64,000 nucleotides of DNA from Bacterioplanes sp. GTDB taxonomy: Bacteria; Pseudomonadota; Gammaproteobacteria; Pseudomonadales; Oceanobacteraceae. The position numbers and the translations under genes were made by a program. This document shows positions 56,813 to 64,000 of this stretch, in pieces. Under the pieces are notes generated by a model. The model made no database searches. It saw only the letters and a program-made list of their open reading frames with translations, and was not told where the DNA came from. The DNA is taken from positions 1 through 64,000 of the forward strand of contig JACUUC010000010.1 of the NCBI GenBank assembly GCA_014859445.1, read 5' to 3'. Position 1 is the first letter of the stretch, and each line of letters starts with the position of its first letter.

Positions 56813-56937
56813 GACAACCCCCCAGCGGAATGTAATCATTCGTGGGTGGTGAGGTGACTTGGGGGATATTCCACCAGTGGAGCAATCGAATCGGAGTTTG
56901 ATCGTAAACACTCCGGTGGATGATGAGGTTGGGAAAT
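56813..56937 (+). promoter_or_regulatory. Structured 5' leader, possible RNA switch
   Basis: About 125 nt with dense pairing potential. CCCCC..AG (56818-56825) pairs with CT.GGGGG (56859-56865); GAATG-TAAT-CATTC (56828-56841) forms a hairpin inside. TCCAC (56870-56874) can pair with GTGGA (56916-56920), enclosing CGGAGT/ACTCCG (56892-56897 with 56910-56915). GGGTGG (56844-56849) competes for CCACC (56871-56875). The ribosome-binding site GAGG (56925-56928) follows the last stem. It does not match riboswitch classes I know. Confidence 0.5.
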
Positions 56938-57606
56938 ATGGCAAATCATATTTTTATTTTGGCAACAGTGATGTTGTTAGCGGGTATTTTCGGTGGCTTG
57001 GTGAATTATTACCTTTACGGCGATAAAGATCCTGATGCTGCAAGCTTGCCGCGTTTTTTAGTGGTGGGTGTGGGTGCTTCATTTTTGGTGCCAGTGATTC
57101 TTGACATGGTCAATAGTGAGCTGGTGTTAGAAAGCCAAGGTGATCCATCACGCTTGTTGATCTTCACCGGATTCTGTTTGATTTCCGCATTATTAAGTCG
57201 CTTTGTGATTGATAACTTGTCGGATCGTATCTTGAATGAAGCGCAGATGGCGAAGCAGCGTTCAGAAGACGTCCAACAAAGTTTACGCATTATGCAAAAT
57301 GAGTTATTGCCGTTGATTGATACCGAAACAGAGCACGATGTGGACGGTCATGATGCGCAAGCGGCACAAGCCAGTGATGAATTGGATGTTACGTCGACTC
57401 AGGTGTTGAAGATCTTATCGAGTGGTCGGTTTATTTTCCGCTCGTTGGCTGGTATCTGTCGTGAGGCAAACGAAGAAGAATCCACCATTTTGAAAACACT
57501 GAATGTGTTAGTGACACGAAGCTTGGCCGGTAAGGTAAGCGGTAAAAACGGTGTGCGCTGGCACATCACGGAAAAAGGTCGTCGCGTGCTCGAAGCAAAC
57601 TTGTAA
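56938..57606 (+). CDS. YEATS-associated-type three-helix membrane protein with C-terminal winged helix
   Basis: A 222-aa protein. Three membrane helices (about 4-26, 41-58, 73-92) with AGIFGGLVNYYL, VGVGASFLVPVIL and FTGFCLISALLSRFV, a pattern I associate with the family called YEATS-associated helix-containing protein. A helical linker (95-150, partly acidic) leads to a winged-helix domain (about 155-222: VLKILSSGRFIFRSLAGI, then RWHITEKGRRVLEA). It could be a membrane-tethered regulator. No YEATS, SLOG or other conflict-system gene adjoins it. Start at 56938 with GAGG 9 nt upstream, preceded by a structured leader and followed by a strong terminator: a self-contained unit. Confidence 0.7.
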   Translation: MANHIFILATVMLLAGIFGGLVNYYLYGDKDPDAASLPRFLVVGVGASFLVPVILDMVNSELVLESQGDPSRLLIFTGFCLISALLSRFVIDNLSDRILNEAQMAKQRSEDVQQSLRIMQNELLPLIDTETEHDVDGHDAQAAQASDELDVTSTQVLKILSSGRFIFRSLAGICREANEEESTILKTLNVLVTRSLAGKVSGKNGVRWHITEKGRRVLEANL

Positions 57607-57629
57607 CGTTAGCGATGTCATTTCTCAAC

Positions 57630-57673
57630 ACTCCATCGTATTGGTGATCACTGATGCGGTGGAGTTTTTGTTT
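57630..57673 (+). terminator. Intrinsic terminator after the winged-helix membrane protein
   Basis: ACTCCATCG (57630-57638) pairs with CGGTGGAGT (57657-57665) as a 9-bp stem with one T-G pair, followed by TTTTTGTTT. The loop contains a small TGATCA palindrome. Confidence 0.8.
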
Positions 57674-57726
57674 CTGCGGCCGATAACCTCACAGAATGAC
57701 CATGAATAGGATCGAGGAATCGTTTC

Positions 57727-60024
57727 ATGCTATTACACCCGTTAACAGCCATGTTGTCTCAGCGTATCCAGCGCATGTGTTTGACGTTGTTCGTCATGAC
57801 CTTGGTGTTGATTGTCCTTTCAGCTGCTACTCAGGCGGACGAGCGTCCCTCCGACGTGCGTATTCTGGTGGATATTTCTGGCAGTATGAAAGAAACCGAT
57901 CCCAATAATCTTCGTATTCCTGCGACGCAATTGTTGGTTGAAATGCTACCCGAAGGATCCGATGCGGGTATCTGGACGTTTGGTCGCTATGTCAACATGT
58001 TGGTACGATTAGGGGCTGTGGACGATAACTGGCGTGCCATGGCACGAGAAGCGATACCAACGATGAATTCAGTGGGATTATTCACGAATTTGACGGAGGT
58101 GCTCGAACGTGCTCAGTGGCAGATCAGCGCAGACAGCCCATTTCAGCAGCACATCATTTTATTGACCGATGGCATGATTGATATGCCGAATGGTAATGAG
58201 CAAGAGCGCCAGCGTTTGTTTATGGAGGTGCTGCCTCGTTATGTGGCGGCGGGAGCGCGTATTCATACCGTTGCCTTATCGGAATACGCCGATAAAGCCA
58301 TGTTGCAGCAGATTTCACTGGAAACATCAGGGCTTTTCTTAGAAGTCAGCAGTGCCGATGAATTGTTAACCGCATTTTTACGTGTCTTTGATCGCAGTGT
58401 GCCAGTGGAACAGGTGCCGATGGACAACAACGCCTTTACCATCGATAACAGTGTCAATGAATTTACCGCATTGGTTTTTCGTCGTAGTCGGCTAGCCCCA
58501 GTCCGTTTAATAGCGCCTTCCGGTGCAGCTTTTACGGCAGAAAATAGCAGTCAAAATGATGAGGTGCGCTGGCATGAAGATCAACGTTTTGATTTGATCA
58601 CCATTAAAAATCCAGAAGTGGGTCGTTGGCAAGCCGAAGCGGATCTCGATCCCAATAACCGAGTGCAAATTCTATCGGACCTCAAGCTACGCGTTAGTGG
58701 TTTACCGAATACCATTTTTGCAGGTAACCCGGTCGATGTGCTGATGGCATTGACCAATCATGGTGACACCATCACCGAGCCTAGTTTATTGCGCTTGACT
58801 GATGTGAGCATCAAGGTGACGGCACCCGATGGCCGCTTTGGCAGTAAGCTGTTATCCGATCCAGAGCAACTTCCCCCCGACGGAGTATGGCGAGAATCGT
58901 TAACGCGCTTGAGTCATGCTGGCCGTTATGAGGTCGAGGTGACTGCCGTTGGTCGTACTTTTGAGCGTCGCCAGGTGCTGACAGCTCACTTGATGGAGCC
59001 CATGACGGTGTTTGTCGAACCGAATCCGGCAGAACAGTATGTGATGGTCGGTGTGCGTGCAGAAGCCGGTAATATCGATACGGGTCTGAGTCGGGTGTTG
59101 GCCCGTGTGGCAAGCCCTGATGGGAGCTCATTAATCAATACCACGGAGTTTGATGCCGAGACACAATCATGGCGTCTGCGACTTCAGCCTGATAAAGGCC
59201 CTGGTCAATACGAAGTGACGTTGAATATTCGAGGCGTGACCGAGGGCGGCGCTACCTTCCGTACCGCACCCGAAACGTTACGCTTTGAGTTTCCATTAGT
59301 CACCGATGAGGCCGTGGCAGAGATAATCGATGACGCGCCGGTAGCCAGCAGTGATCGCATTGCTACGAACGACGTGGAGCCGGACGACATCGCAACCCCG
59401 GAACCTGACGCTAGTATAGATGCAGAATCAACGCCTGCGGTGGTGATGCCACCACTGCCAACGTTCGCGGCGCAAGCACCAGTCGCGGTACCGGCTCCTA
59501 CACCGGCCGTCATCACGCCATCGAACGACACGGAGGTTGAGCTCGATGCGGATAAAGACGGTGTGCCTGTTTGGGTGTATATCACTGTTGCGCTTACCAA
59601 TATGGCCATTTTTGCGGGTGCCGGTTGGTGGTGGTTACGCCGTCGCCAGCAGGCGCTACAAACACCGGAGCAGGGTAAGGATGATGTCGCCAATAAACGC
59701 AGTGATCGTCCAGATGACCTTGATACCGATGACATTAGTGAAGACGATTTTGACGGTGACTTTGACAGTTTTGCCGATGACAGCGAAGAAGAAATTCCAG
59801 CCGCCGACCTACCGCCAACGTTAACGGAGAGCATGGGTAGTGACGCTGACATGATGGGCGACTTTGATGACGAGTTTGCACTTGATGACGCGGTTAATGA
59901 AGGCAAGACTGACGAAAGTAGTGATGCGGCTGAGGATGATTGGGGTGAATTTGATGACGCCATTGCGGATTTAGAATCCGAACAAGTCGAGACAGACGAA
60001 GAAGATAAACCCGACAAAGGGTGA
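57727..60024 (+). CDS. TIGR03503-type membrane-anchored vWA protein
   Basis: A 765-aa protein: a signal peptide (about 1-37), a vWA domain with MIDAS D49-S51-S53 in LVDISGSMKETD and TDGMIDMPNGNE, two or three Ig-like beta domains (about 260-530), a Pro/Ala-rich linker, a membrane helix (about 614-637), a short basic stop (WLRRRQQ) and a strongly Asp/Glu-rich cytoplasmic tail (640-765). The plan fits TIGR03503 proteins of marine gammaproteobacteria, whose function is unknown. It is followed by a MoxR-CoxE-like pair in the same direction, so metal-dependent partner binding with MoxR help is plausible. Confidence 0.8.
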   Translation: MLLHPLTAMLSQRIQRMCLTLFVMTLVLIVLSAATQADERPSDVRILVDISGSMKETDPNNLRIPATQLLVEMLPEGSDAGIWTFGRYVNMLVRLGAVDDNWRAMAREAIPTMNSVGLFTNLTEVLERAQWQISADSPFQQHIILLTDGMIDMPNGNEQERQRLFMEVLPRYVAAGARIHTVALSEYADKAMLQQISLETSGLFLEVSSADELLTAFLRVFDRSVPVEQVPMDNNAFTIDNSVNEFTALVFRRSRLAPVRLIAPSGAAFTAENSSQNDEVRWHEDQRFDLITIKNPEVGRWQAEADLDPNNRVQILSDLKLRVSGLPNTIFAGNPVDVLMALTNHGDTITEPSLLRLTDVSIKVTAPDGRFGSKLLSDPEQLPPDGVWRESLTRLSHAGRYEVEVTAVGRTFERRQVLTAHLMEPMTVFVEPNPAEQYVMVGVRAEAGNIDTGLSRVLARVASPDGSSLINTTEFDAETQSWRLRLQPDKGPGQYEVTLNIRGVTEGGATFRTAPETLRFEFPLVTDEAVAEIIDDAPVASSDRIATNDVEPDDIATPEPDASIDAESTPAVVMPPLPTFAAQAPVAVPAPTPAVITPSNDTEVELDADKDGVPVWVYITVALTNMAIFAGAGWWWLRRRQQALQTPEQGKDDVANKRSDRPDDLDTDDISEDDFDGDFDSFADDSEEEIPAADLPPTLTESMGSDADMMGDFDDEFALDDAVNEGKTDESSDAAEDDWGEFDDAIADLESEQVETDEEDKPDKG

Positions 60025-60041
60025 TTTTAACGGTTAACTTG

Positions 60042-60065
60042 GCCTATTACCCCCCGGTAATAGGC
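60042..60065 (+). terminator. Strong hairpin after the vWA gene
   Basis: A perfect 10-bp stem (60042-60051 with 60056-60065) and a CCCC loop, 17 nt after the stop. It is not followed by a T-run, so it may protect the 3' end or attenuate rather than fully terminate. Confidence 0.55.
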
Positions 60066-60145
60066 TGCATTTCCCTTGCTGCCTTTTAGGTCCATCCTTA
60101 TACTTCGAGCCACGCTTTTCATTTTCTCGTGGTTTTGAGGTAATT

Positions 60146-60988
60146 ATGCAATTTCAGGGCACGTCCGATTACGTTGCAACTCCCGAATTACGCATGGCTG
60201 TGAATGCCGCCATTCGTTTACAACGTCCTTTGCTGTTAAAAGGGGAGCCGGGTACAGGTAAAACCATGCTGGCCGAGCAATTGGCTCAGTCGTTAGATAC
60301 CGAACTGATTCAATGGCATATCAAAAGCACGACCAAAGCCCATCAAGGCTTGTATGAGTACGATGCCGTTTCTCGTTTGCGTGACTCACAGCTGGGTGTC
60401 GACAAAGTACACGACATCAGTAATTACATTGTGCCGGGCAAGTTATGGCAAGCCTTTACCGCTGATAAGCCTGTGGTATTGCTGATCGATGAAATTGATA
60501 AGGCGGATATCGAATTCCCGAACGACTTATTGCTCGAAATCGACAAAATGGAGTTTTTTGTTTACGAAACGCAAGAGCGTATTGTGGCCAAACACCGTCC
60601 GATTATCTTGATTACCAGTAACAACGAAAAAGAGCTACCCGATGCATTTTTACGTCGTTGTTTCTTCCATTACATCGATTTTCCCGATCGTGAAACCATG
60701 CAAGAAATCGTGGCCGTTCATTATCCCAATATTCAAGCCGAGCTAGTCAAAGAAGCCATGGAGGTGTTTTTTGATGTGCGTAAAGTCCCTGGTTTGAAGA
60801 AGAAGCCGTCTACGTCTGAACTGATTGATTGGTTAAAGTTATTGATGGCCGATGATATTGGTGTCGATGTATTACGGAATGCCGATACAAAAACGGCCAT
60901 TCCTCCGATGTATGGCGCGCTATTGAAAAACGAGCAGGACGTGCAGCTGTTAGAAAAGCTGGCTTTCATGAGTCGTCGCAAAGGCTGA
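60146..60988 (+). CDS. MoxR AAA ATPase, CoxD-like
   Basis: A 280-aa AAA+ ATPase beginning with the CoxD-type start FQGTSDYVATPELRMAVN. Walker A is GEPGTGKT (33-40), Walker B is VVLLIDEIDKAD, sensor 1 is ITSNNEKELPDAFLRRC, with the family tail PPMYGALLKNEQDVQLLEKLAFM split by a short linker. It probably remodels or matures the vWA partner encoded 4 bp downstream. A second, unrelated MoxR operon lies at 22 kb. Confidence 0.92.
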   Translation: MQFQGTSDYVATPELRMAVNAAIRLQRPLLLKGEPGTGKTMLAEQLAQSLDTELIQWHIKSTTKAHQGLYEYDAVSRLRDSQLGVDKVHDISNYIVPGKLWQAFTADKPVVLLIDEIDKADIEFPNDLLLEIDKMEFFVYETQERIVAKHRPIILITSNNEKELPDAFLRRCFFHYIDFPDRETMQEIVAVHYPNIQAELVKEAMEVFFDVRKVPGLKKKPSTSELIDWLKLLMADDIGVDVLRNADTKTAIPPMYGALLKNEQDVQLLEKLAFMSRRKG

Positions 60989-60992
60989 TGCC

Positions 60993-62174
60993 ATGTTAAT
61001 CGATTTTTTTGAAACCGTACGCAAGGCGAAAGTACCTTGTTCGGTGCGTGAATATTTGGATTTAGTCGAAGCGGTGCAAGCACACTTGGCGTTTGCCGAT
61101 CTCGATGAATTTTATGCGTTGGCCCGTTTGTGTCTTGTGAAAGATGAAAAGCACTACGATAAGTTTGATAAGGCGTTTTCGGCCTATTTTAAGGGCTTGG
61201 ATGACTTAACGACGTTCATGGATGAAGCCAATATCCCTCAAGACTGGATGCGTAAAGAATTTGAACGCATGATGTCTGAAGAAGACATGGCTAAGCTGGA
61301 AGGTGCTGGCAGTCTGGACAAATTGTTGGATGAGTTTAAAAAACGCCTCGAAGAGCAGCACAAGCGTCATCAAGGCGGTAATAAGATGATCGGTACCGGA
61401 GGAACGTCGGCGTTCGGTGCGAATGGGTATAATCCCGAAGGTATTCGTATTGAACAAGGTCGTTCTCGGCATAAAAAAGCCGTGAAAGTTTGGGAGAAAC
61501 GTCAGTACCGCGATCTGGATGATTCCATTGAACTGGGTATTCGCAATGTGAAGGTTGCGTTGCGTCGTTTGCGTAAATTTGCCCGTCAAGGCTCTGCCGA
61601 CGAACTGGATTTGAGTGACACCATTCGCAGTACGGCACGAAATGCCGGTTATCTTGATATTAAAATGGTGCCTGAACGCCACAATGCAGTGAAAATTTTA
61701 TTGTTTTTCGACATTGGCGGTTCAATGGATCCCCATGTTCGTGTTTGTGAAGAGCTGTTTTCCGCCGCTCGTACGGAATTTAAGCACATGGAAACCTTTT
61801 ATTTTCACAATTGCTTATATGAGACGGTGTGGAAGAACAACATTCGTCGCATGAATGAGCAGACTTCAACATGGGACATCTTGCGTAAGTATGGCAATGA
61901 TTACAAAGTCATTTTTGTCGGCGATGCCATGATGGCACCCTATGAAGTGACTCATGTCGGTGGTAGTGTCGAGCATTGGAATGAAGAACCCGGTGCCGTG
62001 TGGATGCAACGCATGGTCGAACAGTACCCTAAATTGGTGTGGTTGAATCCGGCACCTCGTTCGCATTGGGGGCAGGGAGGTTCTTTGGGTGCCATACGCC
62101 AGATTGTGAATGAGCATATGTATCCATTGACGTTGTCTGGCTTAGAAGAAGCCATGCGCGAGTTATCAAAATAG
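60993..62174 (+). CDS. vWA protein, CoxE-like
   Basis: A 393-aa cytoplasmic protein. An N-terminal helical part with VPCSVREYLDLVEAV is followed by a vWA domain whose MIDAS reads FFDIGGSMD (D240), i.e. D-x-G-x-S instead of D-x-S-x-S, which is usual in this subfamily. Other family signatures are METFYFHNCLYE and WLNPAPRSHWGQGGSLG. It pairs with the preceding MoxR ATPase (4-bp gap). The client complex is unknown; no CO dehydrogenase or other obvious client is in the window. Confidence 0.9.
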   Translation: MLIDFFETVRKAKVPCSVREYLDLVEAVQAHLAFADLDEFYALARLCLVKDEKHYDKFDKAFSAYFKGLDDLTTFMDEANIPQDWMRKEFERMMSEEDMAKLEGAGSLDKLLDEFKKRLEEQHKRHQGGNKMIGTGGTSAFGANGYNPEGIRIEQGRSRHKKAVKVWEKRQYRDLDDSIELGIRNVKVALRRLRKFARQGSADELDLSDTIRSTARNAGYLDIKMVPERHNAVKILLFFDIGGSMDPHVRVCEELFSAARTEFKHMETFYFHNCLYETVWKNNIRRMNEQTSTWDILRKYGNDYKVIFVGDAMMAPYEVTHVGGSVEHWNEEPGAVWMQRMVEQYPKLVWLNPAPRSHWGQGGSLGAIRQIVNEHMYPLTLSGLEEAMRELSK

Positions 62175-62194
62175 GGTTTGTGTGGAAAAACAAA

Positions 62195-62223
62195 TTGATA
62201 CCATAGTACCTTTTGTGCAGAAT
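62195..62223 (+). promoter_or_regulatory. Candidate promoter for the exported-protein cluster
   Basis: TTGATA (62195-62200), a 17-bp spacer and CAGAAT (62218-62223), between the CoxE-like gene and the thioredoxin-like gene. Confidence 0.45.
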
Positions 62224-62309
62224 AGGCTCTATAGCACGTTCTCACCACGGTGCTTTTTGGCAGGGACGCCCTTTATAAATACAATAAAAACAGGGCAGCA
62301 TGCAGTCTA

Positions 62310-62867
62310 ATGGCAATTGATTCTCATCGATCAACCTGTGGATACGGCTTATTTCGGCACGTATTGACGGCTTTTTCTCTACGCTATCTCATTGTATTGC
62401 TGAGCTTAGTTTCCTTGTCGGTAACGGCCAGCAACGATGATACGACACCGTCGCAAGTGGTGGCAGACATTACCTTACCTACTTGGAATGGGTGGGGGCA
62501 GCGTCTAATGGAGTGGCGTGGTCAGGCAGTGATTGTCATCGCATTGCCTGAATGCCAAAGTTGTGAGCAAACACTGATTCGTTATCAATTGCACCTTGAA
62601 AGCCTGCAGCATCAAGGGTTGATTGCTTTGTTGGTTTGGCCGCATGACACCCCTCCACCGAATACCTTCCGTTTACCCGTATTGCGCTTCCAGCCCGATA
62701 CGTCGCCTGCTTGGCTAAATCAGCAGAAGAATAGTGTTATTTACCTCAACACGAACAGTGAAGTAGTCCGTATCGATCCGCTCGATCTTCGTCGAGATTA
62801 CGAAACATGGCGTATCAATGTTCGTGATTGGCTTGTGCAGCAAGCACCCAGCGCGCATTTGTATTAA
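62310..62867 (+). CDS. Exported or membrane-anchored thioredoxin-like protein
   Basis: A 185-aa protein. An N-terminal hydrophobic segment (about 22-42, RYLIVLLSLVSLSVTAS) acts as signal or anchor. The domain that follows starts ITLPTWNGWGQRLMEWRGQ in the style of AhpC/TSA-Redoxin proteins and has a redox motif CQSC in ALPECQSCEQ. It probably acts on periplasmic thiols. The start is uncertain: ATG 62310 has no good ribosome-binding site, and GTG 62250 would add 20 residues. First of three exported-protein genes. Confidence 0.6.
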   Translation: MAIDSHRSTCGYGLFRHVLTAFSLRYLIVLLSLVSLSVTASNDDTTPSQVVADITLPTWNGWGQRLMEWRGQAVIVIALPECQSCEQTLIRYQLHLESLQHQGLIALLVWPHDTPPPNTFRLPVLRFQPDTSPAWLNQQKNSVIYLNTNSEVVRIDPLDLRRDYETWRINVRDWLVQQAPSAHLY

Positions 62868-62900
62868 TCGTAAAACGAACCTAGGTTACTGAGATCAAGT

Positions 62901-63431
62901 ATGACATTCATCAGATTAGTTAAGTCGGCGTTATTTACTCTGCATTGCGGACTTGTGGGGGGGCTCATGATGGCAACAGCACACGCCAATGATGTGCGCG
63001 TAACACAAGAAATACAAGCGGCCAAACAACAGGTATTGCAGCTGAATAAAGAACTCTACGAGCTAGAGCAAGCGTTATTAAAACCGATCACCACCCAAGC
63101 GGCGGTGTATTTTTCCATTCAACCGATAGAACAGTTTGCGCCGTTGAGTATTGACGTTCAGCTGGGTCGTCTTGCTCCCATACACCATGTTTACTCCGAA
63201 CGCGAAGTACAAGCGCTACGCATGGGTGCTGTGCAGCCGTTAGCACACAGTCACTTAGCGCCAGGTGCCCATGACGTTCACGTTCGAATAAATGGAGTGA
63301 ATGTGCGAGGTGAAACACAGCAACTCACGGCCAATCGCTCGATTGAAAAAGGGGATGGTCCTCTTTATTTAGAGATACATATTGGCGCGGCGACTGGGCA
63401 GAGCGTTCAAGCCACCATTCGGACTTGGTAA
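62901..63431 (+). CDS. Exported protein of unknown function
   Basis: A 176-aa protein: a signal peptide (about 1-29, ending AHA), a short coiled coil (EIQAAKQQVLQLNKELYELE, about 36-56) and a beta-rich domain with VYFSIQPIEQFAPLSIDV and HDVHVRINGVNVRG. It is 33 bp after the thioredoxin-like gene and 5 bp before the next gene, so the three are probably one operon. I recognise no family. Confidence 0.7.
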   Translation: MTFIRLVKSALFTLHCGLVGGLMMATAHANDVRVTQEIQAAKQQVLQLNKELYELEQALLKPITTQAAVYFSIQPIEQFAPLSIDVQLGRLAPIHHVYSEREVQALRMGAVQPLAHSHLAPGAHDVHVRINGVNVRGETQQLTANRSIEKGDGPLYLEIHIGAATGQSVQATIRTW

Positions 63432-63436
63432 TCATC

Positions 63437-64000
63437 ATGGCGTGCTTTCAATATCAACGACGTGGTGTCGGTCGATTCAGTCTGGCGATTGTTTTGTTCG
63501 GCTTGACAGCCATGGCTTGGTCGACGCCAAACGAGACATTGCGGCTGCTGCAAGGCCAGGCGACGTATTATTATGAAGTGAATCGGTATAATAACGCACT
63601 GGCCAGTATTGCGCAGTGGCGTGACCATGCTCATCAACAGGCGCTCACCCTACCCGAACAGCAATGGTCGATGAAGCTGCTAGAAGCCAGTATTTATTTG
63701 TCGTTGGGAATCGAACAACACGCCGAGTCGATTATGATTGATGCGCAAGTCGCAAGTGTCGATAACTTGGGTCATGCTTGGTTTTTGCTGAGTCGTCGTT
63801 GGCAGCAGCGAGGGGACTGGGAGCGAGCGATCAAAACGGCACAATTAGCATTGGCTCCGCGCAATCAACTGCCTAGCCAGTGGCATTCGGAAGCGCAGTT
63901 TATACAGGCATTGTCTTATGCCCAGCAGTTGCAATTGGAGCCCTTGGCACACGTCGTTACTGGTATGCCGGTACGTGATATTTGGACGGCTTATGCACGC
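63437..64000 (+). CDS. Exported TPR-like protein (partial, runs off the window)
   Basis: An open frame of 188 codons from ATG 63437 to the window end, with no stop. A hydrophobic N-terminal segment (about 14-29, FSLAIVLFGLTAMAWS) serves as signal peptide. The rest looks like TPR helices: ETLRLLQGQATYYYEVNRY, split by NNALASIAQWRDHA, then EASIYLSLGIEQHAESIM and DWERAIKTAQLALAPRNQ. It is 5 bp after the preceding exported-protein gene. Function unknown; a scaffold role in the envelope would fit TPR proteins. Confidence 0.7.
   Translation, partial: MACFQYQRRGVGRFSLAIVLFGLTAMAWSTPNETLRLLQGQATYYYEVNRYNNALASIAQWRDHAHQQALTLPEQQWSMKLLEASIYLSLGIEQHAESIMIDAQVASVDNLGHAWFLLSRRWQQRGDWERAIKTAQLALAPRNQLPSQWHSEAQFIQALSYAQQLQLEPLAHVVTGMPVRDIWTAYAR

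Noticed and set aside
56813-56937. c-di-GMP-I (GEMM) riboswitch in the structured leader
   Set aside because: The region is GC-rich and paired, but I do not see the conserved GEMM core (GGGCAAACC... GACGCAAAGC) or tetraloop-receptor pattern.
56938-57606. Defence island around the YEATS-associated-type protein
   Set aside because: All neighbours are housekeeping or conserved envelope genes; there is no nuclease, TIR, SLOG, YEATS or cyclase gene.
59205-60017. 270-codon open frame antisense to the acidic tail of the vWA protein
   Set aside because: Ser-rich shadow of the Asp/Glu repeats on the coding strand; no independent signals.
60993-62174. Inactivated vWA domain (D-x-G-x-S)
   Set aside because: The altered MIDAS is, as far as I know, characteristic of this CoxE-like subfamily, so it is not a sign of decay.

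Overview
The window is a contiguous piece of a gammaproteobacterial chromosome of roughly balanced base composition. It holds mostly core genes plus some conserved genes of unknown role. The blocks leuCDB-asd-fimV-truA-trpF, folC-SPOR-cvpA-purF-metZ and ffs-dnaX-ybaB-recR, together with epmC, miaE, ycgL/ycgN, tas and a YbfE-like gene, point to the Pseudomonas/Oceanospirillales side of the class. A Reinekea/Saccharospirillum-like marine relative is my guess, not shown by the sequence. I see no tRNA, rRNA, prophage, insertion sequence or CRISPR array.

Layout: 1-5.3 kb carries a propionyl-CoA synthetase facing a leftward row (LysR, tandem Usp, phosphate acyltransferase, flavodoxin-like). 5.4-21.9 kb is a long rightward biosynthetic block: leucine (leuCDB), asd, fimV, truA, trpFBA, folC, an SPOR protein, cvpA, purF and metZ. 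accD, which often sits next to folC, is absent. 22.1-26.1 kb is a MoxR-DUF58-transglutaminase operon. 26-33 kb has a DUF6436 thiol protein, a PhzF protein, a PAS-GGDEF-EAL protein, a chemoreceptor with an unusual topology and a DUF1439 protein. 33-45.7 kb is a mosaic of short units: a small unknown gene, tas, a flavoprotein, a MATE pump, epmC, rhlB, an ABC exporter, a 5'-3' exonuclease, a thioesterase, miaE and an alpha/beta hydrolase. 45.8-51.5 kb has a DUF4375 protein, a chalcone-isomerase-like protein, a hybrid histidine kinase, a Lon-like protease and a YbfE-like protein.

51.6-56.7 kb is an information-processing block: the SRP RNA, dnaX with a strong slippage site, ybaB, a divergent and shortened recR, rnd, ycgL, ycgN and a small membrane protein. 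56.7-64 kb is the least conventional part. It has a highly structured leader in front of a membrane protein that I assign to the YEATS-associated three-helix family and that ends in a winged helix. A strong terminator follows, then a membrane-anchored vWA protein (TIGR03503), a MoxR-vWA (CoxD/CoxE-like) pair and three exported proteins, the last cut by the window edge.

The observations most worth following are the structured leader plus the orphan YEATS-associated-type membrane/winged-helix protein (56.8-57.6 kb), the dnaX slippage site (52.92 kb), the RecR that loses its C-terminus where it joins rnd, the chemoreceptor whose sensor has no N-terminal membrane helix, and two small genes with good supporting signals (33.2 and 44.3 kb).
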